From an uncultured Flavobacteriaceae bacterium (GTDB lineage: Bacteria; Bacteroidota; Bacteroidia; Flavobacteriales; Flavobacteriaceae), in the NCBI GenBank assembly GCA_947311635.1, contig CAMZLD010000003.1, forward strand, positions 1 through 43,544: 43,544 nt of DNA, read 5' to 3'. Position numbers and translations under genes: made by a program. Below the pieces are notes generated by a model, which had not been told where the DNA came from, did not search any database, and was given only the letters and a program-made list of their open reading frames with translations. Position 1 is the stretch's first letter. Each line of letters starts with the position of its first letter. Shown piece after piece: positions 35,801-43,273 of the stretch.

Positions 35801-36046
35801 TTTTGCTATTAAAGTAAGCATGTCTGTTTCTTTCCCTTCAGAAATGTTTTGCAAATTTAAAAGCACGCGTTCTTTCATCTCTGCACTTGCTTTATTGGTA
35901 AAGGTTATGGCTAATATTTGCTGAAATTTATACCTGTTTTCTGAGGTTAACAGTATTTTTAAATATTCTTTAACTAAGGTAAAGGTCTTTCCGCTACCTG
36001 CAGAGGCGTTGTAAATTTGAAACGAAGGCGTTTTTTGAATGTTCAT
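32897..36046 (-). CDS. AddA/RecB-like UvrD-family helicase-nuclease
   Basis: The protein has about 1049 residues from the ATG at 36046; a TTG at 36058 would add only four. It carries Walker A ASAGSGKT (14-21), motif II FIDEMQDTSVLQW, motif III/IV VGDAKQSIYRWRGSNP, motif V MTIHKSKGLEFPIV and motif VI NMLYVALTRAEEQLY. A C-terminal nuclease domain follows with FGNLVHTML and VVILDYKTGKAEKKHK. This is the full helicase-nuclease subunit of an AddAB-type double-strand-break resection enzyme. It probably partners with the protein encoded at 27258. Confidence 0.92.
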   Translation of the reverse strand: MNIQKTPSFQIYNASAGSGKTFTLVKEYLKILLTSENRYKFQQILAITFTNKASAEMKERVLLNLQNISEGKETDMLTLIAKETNLDQKKLLQRAKTILFTILKNYSAFNITTIDSFTYSIVKTFAYDLKIPLNFEVEMDAQKLLFEAIDILISKIGTNQDLTKLLIDFSLQKSNEDKAWDITFELQNFAKILLQENDIQQIKKLSNKTIQDFVALKKKLQKIVNQLVRQLQMIGENALDLISSQELDVKDFYRTMLPNHFKNLKNDYKKAKFFDQSKLKERLEEGVFYGKTKPSHIKESIEAVLPELLDFYESSERIYQKLTLYKIALESIVPLAVLNSIQKELNTLKEENNIRLNAEFNSLIHNTIKNEPAPFIYERLGEKYRHYFIDEMQDTSVLQWKNLHKLIENALETEDLNQERGSLLLVGDAKQSIYRWRGSNPEQFIALANKTNPFNVPKGIESLKTNYRSCQEVITFNNNFFEHIGNLLSNPTYSNLYCKTAKQNQNTKTGGYVEISFLDKQQEEDKALLYPKKVFEIIQQLDPAFKKSNVCILVRKKSEGVAVANYLSEKGIAIISSETLLLENNAKIQFVIAVIKILKDKNDKQSRLEALFFLHEYLEIETEKHLFVSNLIHLKTNAFFKSLQSHQCFFSETTFFQLSFYEAIAYLIRSFHLAKKADAYIQYFLDFVLSFQEQKEQTITTFLEYWNVKKHKASIVVPETEHAVRIMTIHKSKGLEFPIVILPYNTDIYRQINPKVWYNTTTDPIFEGFEYLLLNFKVDLKYESDYGQQLYNERREKLELDNFNMLYVALTRAEEQLYIVTEKKKFDAEKINTFADLFVHYLQTSGEWNENQSIYTFGNPSRLQTGQKTPSSIKNIQQETFISSDWKNHQISVVTTASSLWDTTQGAAISFGNLVHTMLSEIKTENDVLKVLNTYYFKGAISKEEKTTINDLILRVLHHPKLQQYFKNDVVVWNERELLSAKQEILIPDRIVQMPDKSVVILDYKTGKAEKKHKNQLENYSEVLQQMQYKVRKKILVYLNKEAIIIDEF

Positions 36047-36063
36047 AGGCAAATGCAAAATAC

Positions 36064-36095
36064 AAAAAAGCCGAACAATAATGTTCGGCTTTTTT
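36064..36095 (-). terminator. Terminator of the barrel-only OmpA paralogue
   Basis: Stem AGCCGAACA (36069-36077) with TGTTCGGCT (36082-36090), extended by A/T runs, has a 4-nt loop and T6 on the minus strand. It separates the paralogue from the helicase gene. Confidence 0.92.
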
Positions 36096-36115
36096 ATAAA
36101 AATTATTATCTTATG

Positions 36116-36733
36116 CTAAAGAGGGCATTTCATTCTCGAACGGCTTCTTGCTGTGCTTAAACGATACACTAAACTTATAGAATAATTAAAATGCTGCAAC
36201 ACATTGGGGTATTCTGGCGGCGAATATTTGTACATACCATGACCGTTTACGCCAAATTTTTTAGAAAACCAATAGGTTAAACCAATGCCTCCGTTAAAGG
36301 TGCCTGCTCCTTTTTTATCAATCCAAGTATAACCTCCACCTGCAAAAACATATGGATAGTATTTAGAATTGTCTTTTAAAATACTAAATTGCACAGAACC
36401 ATCAATTGCGTGGTATGATATCTTCGGAATTTTATAATCTCCTATTTTAGTAATTTGATTCATTGTAAAAGCTGCATCTAACGCAAAACGTTTCCAAATG
36501 TGCCTTGTTACATGTAATTTTGGAAACCCAAACTGATTCCAATGGTCTCTTAAGTTGAAAATCTGACTTCCAAGCCCTGAGTTATTTCCTGTTATTAAAA
36601 AAGGTTCACTTGTTGGATAAAAGTCAATCGCATTTAACCCAACACCAATAACCCATTTTTGATCTTCGTTTTGTGAAAAGCCTTTAGCAAAACTAAATAA
36701 CCCAAACATTATAAGAATAAATTTTAATTTCAT
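36116..36733 (-). CDS. Barrel-only paralogue of the OmpA N-terminus
   Basis: The 205-aa protein has a signal peptide (1-20, GFSQ) and then aligns with the OmpA barrel: WVIGVGLNAIDFYPTSEP versus WAISVGVNAVDFHPTNRP, and GGGYTWIDKKGAGTFNGGIG versus GGGYTWIDWTGNGTLNGGLG. It stops right after the barrel (ISLVYRLSTARSRSRMKCPL), lacking both the TSP3 and peptidoglycan-binding domains. The last residues, RSRSRMKCPL, are basic and end with a Cys and look unlike a barrel. It is probably an outer-membrane protein from an old duplication; its function is unknown. Transcribed alone, between two terminators. Confidence 0.85.
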   Translation of the reverse strand: MKLKFILIMFGLFSFAKGFSQNEDQKWVIGVGLNAIDFYPTSEPFLITGNNSGLGSQIFNLRDHWNQFGFPKLHVTRHIWKRFALDAAFTMNQITKIGDYKIPKISYHAIDGSVQFSILKDNSKYYPYVFAGGGYTWIDKKGAGTFNGGIGLTYWFSKKFGVNGHGMYKYSPPEYPNVLQHFNYSISLVYRLSTARSRSRMKCPL

Positions 36734-36751
36734 AGTATATCCTTTTTACCC

Positions 36752-36783
36752 AAAAAATCAAGCCAATTATGGCTTGATTTTTT
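36752..36783 (-). terminator. Terminator of the TerB-like gene
   Basis: A perfect 13-bp stem (36752-36764 with 36771-36783, core TCAAGCC/GGCTTGA) with loop AATTAT is flanked by A6/T6 and ends in T6 on the minus strand. It lies 19 nt beyond the TerB-like stop and can work in both directions. Confidence 0.94.
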
Positions 36784-36801
36784 ATTTTAAATTGTTTGCT
36801 T

Positions 36802-37236
36802 TTAAATTCTATTTACGTATTTAATGGCTTTATTAAAGTCTTCTAAGTCGTTGTCGTTCATGATTAAATGAATGGCTTCATCGGTTACTTTTTCTACATT
36901 ATCTAACGGAAATCCTAAACCTGTTGCTACTTTTCTTAAAACTGCAGCTTCTTCACCAACAGCTTCGTCGTCTGCAAAAATCATCTTTGCTAAATTAAAC
37001 AAACGCTCAATTCTATCATCGTAATTTACCGGTGGATTCATTGGGTATTTGTCTGGGTTTTTAAAAATTTCTTTCATTTCCTCTTCAGAAATTTTTAATC
37101 TTCTTGCTAATCTATCTAATAATTTTTGTTCTCCATCAGTAACAACGTCATCTGCCAAAGCTAATTTTACAATATTTGCAAAATGCCCAACATCTCTTTT
37201 GTGTTTTCCGCTTGAATATAAATCTGAAATTGACAT
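36802..37236 (-). CDS. TerB-like protein
   Basis: The 144-aa helical protein opens MSISDLYSSGKHKRDVGHFA. It contains the TerB-fold core with acidic metal-binding loops: ALADDVVTDGEQKLLDRLA and IFADDEAVGEEAAVLRKVA, two similar DD-x-x-x-x-x-E units. TerB proteins bind metals and are linked to tellurite resistance and to stress or membrane damage responses, but solitary copies are common and uncharacterised. It has its own -7 box and a strong terminator. Confidence 0.85.
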   Translation of the reverse strand: MSISDLYSSGKHKRDVGHFANIVKLALADDVVTDGEQKLLDRLARRLKISEEEMKEIFKNPDKYPMNPPVNYDDRIERLFNLAKMIFADDEAVGEEAAVLRKVATGLGFPLDNVEKVTDEAIHLIMNDNDLEDFNKAIKYVNRI

Positions 37237-37259
37237 ATCTTTTTTTTTTAATTGTATGG

Positions 37260-37267
37260 CAAATATA
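37260..37267 (-). promoter_or_regulatory. -7 box of the TerB-like gene
   Basis: TATATTTG on the minus strand is an exact consensus match 24 nt upstream of the ATG at 37236. It sits back-to-back with the mfd promoter in the 111-nt divergent gap. Confidence 0.5.
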
Positions 37268-37296
37268 AATAACTCACTATAATTATTGTTATAAAA

Positions 37297-37331
37297 TTGT
37301 TTGTTTTTACTTTCTTAAATGTATTACTTTG
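37297..37331 (+). promoter_or_regulatory. Likely promoter of mfd
   Basis: TTGTTTG (37297-37303) lies about 20 nt before TTACTTTG (37324-37331), one mismatch from TAnnTTTG. The leader to the TTG start at 37348 would be about 10 nt. Confidence 0.4.
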
Positions 37332-37347
37332 CCAAAAATAGCACGCA

Positions 37348-40300
37348 TTGAGCAAACAAGCTATACGCAAAAGCTATCAACAATCTAACAAAGTAAAACA
37401 GATTGTTGATTCATTTAAAACCAAAAGCAACCAAATTCATCTTTCAAATTTGGCAGGCTCTGCATTGTCTTTTGTTATTTCTGAAAGTTTTATTAGTGCT
37501 GAAAAACCCTACCTTTTAATTTTTAACGACAAAGAAGAAGCTGCTTATTATCTAAACGATTTAGAACAACTTTTGGGTGATAAAAATGTGCTCTTTTATC
37601 CTGGATCTTACAGAAGACCTTACCAAATTGAAGAAACAGACAATGCTAATATTTTATTGCGATCTGAAGTATTAAACCGAATAAACTCTAGAAAAAAACC
37701 TGCCGTTATTGTTACATATCCAGAGGCATTGTTTGAAAAGGTAGTCACCAAAAAAGAACTAGAACGTAGTACTTTAAAACTACATCTTAACGAGCAAATT
37801 TCGTTAGATTTTGTAAACGAAGTTTTGTTTGAATACAACTTTAAACGTGTTGACTTTGTAACAGAACCTGGTGACTTTTCGGTGCGTGGTGGCATTATAG
37901 ATGTTTTTTCTTTTTCGAATGATCAACCCTATCGTATTGAATTTTTTGGCGATGAAGTTGATACCATTCGTTCCTTTGATGTAGAGACACAATTATCTAC
38001 AGAAAAGCATAAAAAAATTAGTATCATGCCTAATGTAGAAAATAAAACCTTGCAAGAAAAACGCGAGAGTTTTCTACAATACATTTCTTCAAAAACAGTA
38101 ATTTTTATAAAGAACACCAATTTTCTTTATGGCAGCTTAGACAAGCTTTTTCTAAAAGCTGTTGAAGCTTTTGAAAAGCTTTCCAAAGAAATAAACCATG
38201 GCACACCTAACGAATTATTTTGTAACGGAAAAACTATCGAAAGTCAATTACAAACATTTAACCGGGTTCATATTAGCACTCTAAAAGACCGTATTTTAAA
38301 TATTGATTTTAACACCAAACCACAACCTAGTTTTAACAAACAATTCAATTTATTAATTGCTGATTTAAAAACACATTCTAATAAAGGTTTTACAAATTAC
38401 ATCTTTTGTGATAACCAAAAACAAGCACAACGTTTTCATGACATTTTTAATGATATAGAGCAAAAAGTAGATTACAAAACCATTATTTTTCCATTATACC
38501 AAGGTTTTATAGATCTTGATGAAAAAATAGTTTGCTATACCGATCATCAAGTTTTTGAACGTTATCATAAATTTCGACTTAAAAATGGCTACGCAAAAAA
38601 ACAAGCCATTACCTTAAAAGAACTTACAAACCTTTCAATAGGCGATTATGTAACACATATAGATCATGGAATTGGTAAATTTGGTGGGCTTCAGAAAATA
38701 GATGTTGAAGGTAAAAAACAAGAAGCTATCAAATTGATGTATGGAGAACGTGACGTGTTATACATTAGCATACACTCATTACACAAAATTGCTAAATTTA
38801 ATGGTAAAGACGGAAAAGTGCCAAAAATCTACAAACTTGGTTCTGGAGCTTGGAAAAAATTAAAACAAAAAACAAAAGCTCGCATAAAACATATTGCCTT
38901 TAATCTTATAGAGCTATACGCAAAACGAAAACTACAAAAGGGGTTTGCTTTTAATCCAGACAGTTATTTACAGCATGAATTAGAAGCTAGTTTTATGTAC
39001 CAAGACACGCCAGATCAATTTACAGCAACACAAGACGTCAAAGCTGATATGGAGAAAGAACAACCTATGGACAGGTTGGTTTGTGGTGATGTTGGCTTCG
39101 GAAAAACAGAAATTGCGGTTAGAGCAGCTTTTAAAGCAGTAGATAATGGCAAGCAAGTAGCCATCTTAGTGCCAACTACTATTTTGGCATTTCAGCATTT
39201 CAACACCTTTACAGAACGCTTAAAAGATTTTCCTGTAACAGTAGATTACCTTAATAGGTTTAGAACAACCAAACAAAGAAATACCGTTATAGAGGGTTTA
39301 AAAAATGGCAATATAGATATTGTTATTGGTACCCACCAATTAGTCAATAAAAAAATACAATTCAAAGATTTAGGATTGCTCATTATTGACGAAGAACAAA
39401 AATTTGGTGTCGCCGTGAAAGACAAACTAAAAACCCTTAAAGCCAATATTGATACACTTACCTTAACAGCAACTCCTATTCCAAGAACACTGCAGTTCTC
39501 TTTGATGGCTGCACGTGATTTAAGTGTCATAAACACTCCGCCACCAAATAGACATCCTATAGAAACCAATGTTATTCGTTTTTCAGAAGAAACCATTCGT
39601 GATGCTATTATGTATGAAATATCTCGTGGCGGACAAGTATTTTTTATACACAACCGCATCGAAAACATCAAAGAAGTTGCAGGTCTTTTACAACGTTTGT
39701 TACCCAATGCCAAAATTGGTATAGGTCATGGACAAATGGAAGGTAAAAAACTAGAACAGCTCATGCTTTCTTTTATCAATAATGAGTTTGATGTATTGGT
39801 CTCTACAACCATTGTAGAAAGTGGGTTGGATGTGCCCAATGCCAACACTATTTTTATAAATAATGCCAATAATTTTGGTTTGTCAGACCTGCATCAAATG
39901 CGTGGCCGTGTAGGGCGTAGTAATAAAAAAGCATTTTGTTATTTCATTACACCAGAATACCATGCTATGACCGATGATGCCAGAAAACGAATTGAGGCAT
40001 TGGTTTTGTTTTCTGACCTAGGAAGTGGGATTAACATTGCCATGAAAGATTTAGAAATTAGAGGTGCTGGTGATTTATTAGGAGGCGAACAAAGTGGATT
40101 TATAAATGATATAGGTTTTGAAACTTATCAAAAAATATTAAATGAAGCTATTGAAGAGCTTAAAGAAAATGAATTTAAAACGCTTTACAAAGATGACGGA
40201 AAACCAAAACAATTTGTTAAAGAAGTCCAGATAGACACCGATTTTGAAATCCTTTTTCCAGATGATTATATCAATGTTATTTCAGAAAGATTAAGTCTAT

Positions 40301-40674
40301 ACAGCCGTTTAGGAGAACTTTCTTCTGAAGAAGAACTACAACAATTTGAAATGGATTTGATAGATCGTTTTGGAGAATTACCAACACAAGTGGTAGATTT
40401 ATTAGATAGCGTTCGTATAAAATGGATTGCTAAAAAACTTGGTTTTGAACGCTTAATTCTAAAGAAAAAAACAATGATTGGCTACTTTGTTTCAGACCAT
40501 CAAAGTGCCTTTTACCAGACCGCTACTTTTACTAAAATACTACAATTTGTACAACACAATGCCACTATTTGTACAATGAAAGAAAAACAAACACCTAAAG
40601 GGCTGCGTTTATTATTACGCTTTAATGGTATAAACACTGTATCAAAAGCGTTACGAGTATTACAAAAGATCTAA
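37348..40674 (+). CDS. mfd: Transcription-repair coupling factor Mfd
   Basis: The 1108-aa protein is a complete Mfd: UvrB-like N-terminal domains, the RNA-polymerase-interaction domain with GDYVTHIDHGIGKFGGLQ, the translocase with Walker A GDVGFGKTEIAVRAA and motif II LLIIDEEQKFGV, motif TATPIPRTLQFSLM, the QMRGRVGRS motif, and the TRCF C-terminal domain. It displaces RNA polymerase stalled at lesions and recruits UvrA. Translation appears to start at TTG (37348); an in-frame stop is at 37339-37341 and no ATG occurs for more than 200 codons. Confidence 0.96.
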   Translation: MSKQAIRKSYQQSNKVKQIVDSFKTKSNQIHLSNLAGSALSFVISESFISAEKPYLLIFNDKEEAAYYLNDLEQLLGDKNVLFYPGSYRRPYQIEETDNANILLRSEVLNRINSRKKPAVIVTYPEALFEKVVTKKELERSTLKLHLNEQISLDFVNEVLFEYNFKRVDFVTEPGDFSVRGGIIDVFSFSNDQPYRIEFFGDEVDTIRSFDVETQLSTEKHKKISIMPNVENKTLQEKRESFLQYISSKTVIFIKNTNFLYGSLDKLFLKAVEAFEKLSKEINHGTPNELFCNGKTIESQLQTFNRVHISTLKDRILNIDFNTKPQPSFNKQFNLLIADLKTHSNKGFTNYIFCDNQKQAQRFHDIFNDIEQKVDYKTIIFPLYQGFIDLDEKIVCYTDHQVFERYHKFRLKNGYAKKQAITLKELTNLSIGDYVTHIDHGIGKFGGLQKIDVEGKKQEAIKLMYGERDVLYISIHSLHKIAKFNGKDGKVPKIYKLGSGAWKKLKQKTKARIKHIAFNLIELYAKRKLQKGFAFNPDSYLQHELEASFMYQDTPDQFTATQDVKADMEKEQPMDRLVCGDVGFGKTEIAVRAAFKAVDNGKQVAILVPTTILAFQHFNTFTERLKDFPVTVDYLNRFRTTKQRNTVIEGLKNGNIDIVIGTHQLVNKKIQFKDLGLLIIDEEQKFGVAVKDKLKTLKANIDTLTLTATPIPRTLQFSLMAARDLSVINTPPPNRHPIETNVIRFSEETIRDAIMYEISRGGQVFFIHNRIENIKEVAGLLQRLLPNAKIGIGHGQMEGKKLEQLMLSFINNEFDVLVSTTIVESGLDVPNANTIFINNANNFGLSDLHQMRGRVGRSNKKAFCYFITPEYHAMTDDARKRIEALVLFSDLGSGINIAMKDLEIRGAGDLLGGEQSGFINDIGFETYQKILNEAIEELKENEFKTLYKDDGKPKQFVKEVQIDTDFEILFPDDYINVISERLSLYSRLGELSSEEELQQFEMDLIDRFGELPTQVVDLLDSVRIKWIAKKLGFERLILKKKTMIGYFVSDHQSAFYQTATFTKILQFVQHNATICTMKEKQTPKGLRLLLRFNGINTVSKALRVLQKI

Positions 40675-40707
40675 AAAAAACCAAGAACTATGTTCTTGGT
40701 TTTTTTT
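40673..40707. terminator. Bidirectional terminator between mfd and the protease
   Basis: CCAAGAAC (40681-40688) pairs with GTTCTTGG (40692-40699) around a TAT loop. A8 and T8 flanks allow termination in both directions. The 5' A-run overlaps the mfd stop codon. Confidence 0.95.
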
Positions 40708-40723
40708 ATTTTATAAATGACAT

Positions 40724-43273
40724 TTATTCTTTTATTAGTTTATAAACACCTTTTGCATTTTGAGTTGTAATCTTTACAAAATAAATCCCCACATTTAAGT
40801 TTGAAATATCTATTTCTTTTTCAATATTTACATTTGATAAATCTACCAACTTTAAAAGTCTTCCGTTAATATCATAAACTTCTGCTTTTAGTAATTCTAA
40901 AGCCATTGTTTTACGTAATGTAAATATTCCTTTTGTAGGATTAGGATACATTGATAAGCCTTCTAAAATAGTTTCATATTCTGAAACCGCCAAAGGTACT
41001 GCGCAATTGTAAATTACTATTTCATCTAAATACCATCCTATTCTACCATTACATCCGTCGGTTGCCATTTCCCACCTAAGTTGAATGTTTCCGTTAGCTG
41101 CAAGACCTAAACTTGATAAATTTACCGTACTTTTCCCCCAACTACCAGACGTAGAACCTTCGTCAGAACCTGTAAAAGCGGCTTCTCCTGCTAAAGGATT
41201 ATCATTTGTTCCTCCATTAATAGCTCCATTGTAAGCATTTGCAGTAAATGCTGTTCCTGGTAGTAAAGTCCAAGCGCCTCCATTTAAACTGTATTTTATA
41301 TTTCCGCCATCCCAGTTTGCTTCTGTAGAAACATAATGATCAAATGACATTTCAAAAGTACCTGTTGTTATATTTGGCATCGTAATTATTGGGCTTTCTA
41401 AACGTATAATTCCGTTTTCTAAGTCTGCGCTACAATCACCGTTAACTGGATCAATTCCAAAGATTCCTTGACCTGCTCTTCCGTCTGGTAATACTGGTTC
41501 AATCACCCAATCTCTTGTTTCCCAAGTAGCTGCATTTGTTGGTAGTTGAGAAACCGTCCAAGACCCTAATCCTGTCTCCCAATCTTCAAAAAACAATCTA
41601 TTTGTTGAAGCTGCTCCACATAAAGGTGCCGTTGTTGTTAATATGGGTGTGAAATTACAAAAAGAAGGTTCCGTTCTTAATTCTACTGCTAAAATAGCAT
41701 TTGTTACTTGTTGACAATCGGCTGCTGTAATAATTTGCCCAGAAGGACCCGTTGCTGCTGAAGCTGTTGACAGTCCAGTTAAATTAACACCTGTTAAATC
41801 AGAGCAAGCTGCTTCTAGAGCATCTGCTAAATTAACAAAATCACTTGTTGGTGTTAAGTATACACTTTGTGCTCTCCAAAATATATGTGCTGCTTTAGTA
41901 AAGCCTAATGAAGCTGTTGTTTGCCCATTATAAGTGCCTCCATCAACTAATAAAGCATATAAATGGTTCGGTATTCCGGAGTTAGAATGAACTCCTCCTG
42001 AATCACCAGCGCTGCATTTGTATTGACTATCTGTAACTTTTCCTGGATCTCCATTACAGGTTGGATCCCACATATCTCTAATTGCTCCACCAAATGCACT
42101 TGCATCTTCTCCCATTCTCCATCTATCAGAACTATTACAGCCCGTTCTAAATGATAAATCTTCTCCTATATCTTCATACCCATTAATCAAATCTACTGTT
42201 TCTCCCCAAATATCTGAAAAGGATTCATTCATCGCCCCAGATTGATAAGCATAAATCAACCCGCTTGTATACTCCATATAGGCATGTCCCCATTCGTGAG
42301 CCACAATATCATCAGAAGCTGTCCCTGTACAGTAACCTGCTCTAGTACCATTCCAATTAGCATTTGGGCAATTAATTCCTGGATCATTATTTATGGTTTT
42401 CATTTGTGCATCTGCGTTGTCATAAGAAATATATCCAAAAGCATTCTTAAATAAATTATACATGTGTCCTGAGGCTTCTATTTCGTTTCGTTGCCATATG
42501 TCTAATGTGCCTGGAAAAGCATCTCCTTCTATCCATATTTGATTAATTGTACTTCCTTCATAAAGAACTCTATTTATAGCATGTGCAATACCTGTGTATT
42601 GCTCTGTGATAGAGCCATCAAAGGCATTTACAAATACATATTCTCTCACATCATTATCGTTTCGGACTTCTACTTCGTAAACCAATTGGTTTCCCAAATC
42701 AAGACCTTGAATTAAACCTTTGTTAAAAACATATAAATTACTTTTAAACACAAACAGAGCGTCTCCTGAATAGTTAATTTGCTGTTTTTCTACTGCTGAA
42801 ATTGCTATTGCATTAGCTGTTATATTACTAATGGTAGGATTTGTATTAATTTTAAGTTGTGGAATCACATTTCCATTAACTGCTGTCAACACATCATGAT
42901 TATTAAAATGAAAACGTAATTGCCCATCAAAAACAGCAACACCATTATGATATTGCTTAAAAACTACTTGCTTAAAACCGAAATTATCCATTTTTTCTGA
43001 ATGAAAACGAAGTGTTTTTTCTATATCTTTAATTTTATAAATTGTTTTGTATTCTTTCAAGAAGTTAATCGCTTTTTCTTTAAGGGTAGAACCCCTTAAT
43101 TGAGGAGCGTTTTCTGATGAAAAACGAATAAATTCAGGAACGTTATAACTCTTACTAGAAGTTATCTTTGCATTGTGCTTTTGTGTTAGTTTTAAAATTG
43201 ACTTTTCAATTTGCTGTGCATTAACAAAATTACCAATAAATAAGAGTGCTAATAAAAAGAGTTTTTTATTCAT
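40724..43273 (-). CDS. Secreted M4 (thermolysin-like) metalloprotease with T9SS tail
   Basis: The 849-aa protein has a signal peptide (1-19), an FTP/PepSY-type propeptide to about residue 225, and an M4 catalytic domain with HEWGH (326-330), Glu350 in MNESFSD, and the transition-state His region GGVHSNSGIPNH (about 427-438). A disulfide-rich beta region follows (about 560-760, EDWETGLGSWTVSQLP, a MAM-like or jelly-roll domain). The C-terminal type A T9SS sorting domain contains SMYPNPTKGIFTL and NVGIYFVKITT. It should be exported to the cell surface or medium by the Por (type IX) system and activated by removal of its propeptide. No T9SS machinery genes lie nearby. Confidence 0.92.
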   Translation of the reverse strand: MNKKLFLLALLFIGNFVNAQQIEKSILKLTQKHNAKITSSKSYNVPEFIRFSSENAPQLRGSTLKEKAINFLKEYKTIYKIKDIEKTLRFHSEKMDNFGFKQVVFKQYHNGVAVFDGQLRFHFNNHDVLTAVNGNVIPQLKINTNPTISNITANAIAISAVEKQQINYSGDALFVFKSNLYVFNKGLIQGLDLGNQLVYEVEVRNDNDVREYVFVNAFDGSITEQYTGIAHAINRVLYEGSTINQIWIEGDAFPGTLDIWQRNEIEASGHMYNLFKNAFGYISYDNADAQMKTINNDPGINCPNANWNGTRAGYCTGTASDDIVAHEWGHAYMEYTSGLIYAYQSGAMNESFSDIWGETVDLINGYEDIGEDLSFRTGCNSSDRWRMGEDASAFGGAIRDMWDPTCNGDPGKVTDSQYKCSAGDSGGVHSNSGIPNHLYALLVDGGTYNGQTTASLGFTKAAHIFWRAQSVYLTPTSDFVNLADALEAACSDLTGVNLTGLSTASAATGPSGQIITAADCQQVTNAILAVELRTEPSFCNFTPILTTTAPLCGAASTNRLFFEDWETGLGSWTVSQLPTNAATWETRDWVIEPVLPDGRAGQGIFGIDPVNGDCSADLENGIIRLESPIITMPNITTGTFEMSFDHYVSTEANWDGGNIKYSLNGGAWTLLPGTAFTANAYNGAINGGTNDNPLAGEAAFTGSDEGSTSGSWGKSTVNLSSLGLAANGNIQLRWEMATDGCNGRIGWYLDEIVIYNCAVPLAVSEYETILEGLSMYPNPTKGIFTLRKTMALELLKAEVYDINGRLLKLVDLSNVNIEKEIDISNLNVGIYFVKITTQNAKGVYKLIKE

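Noticed and set aside
39246-39713. 155-aa minus-strand frame inside mfd
   Set aside because: It is a shadow of the Mfd helicase motifs, which explain the sequence fully.
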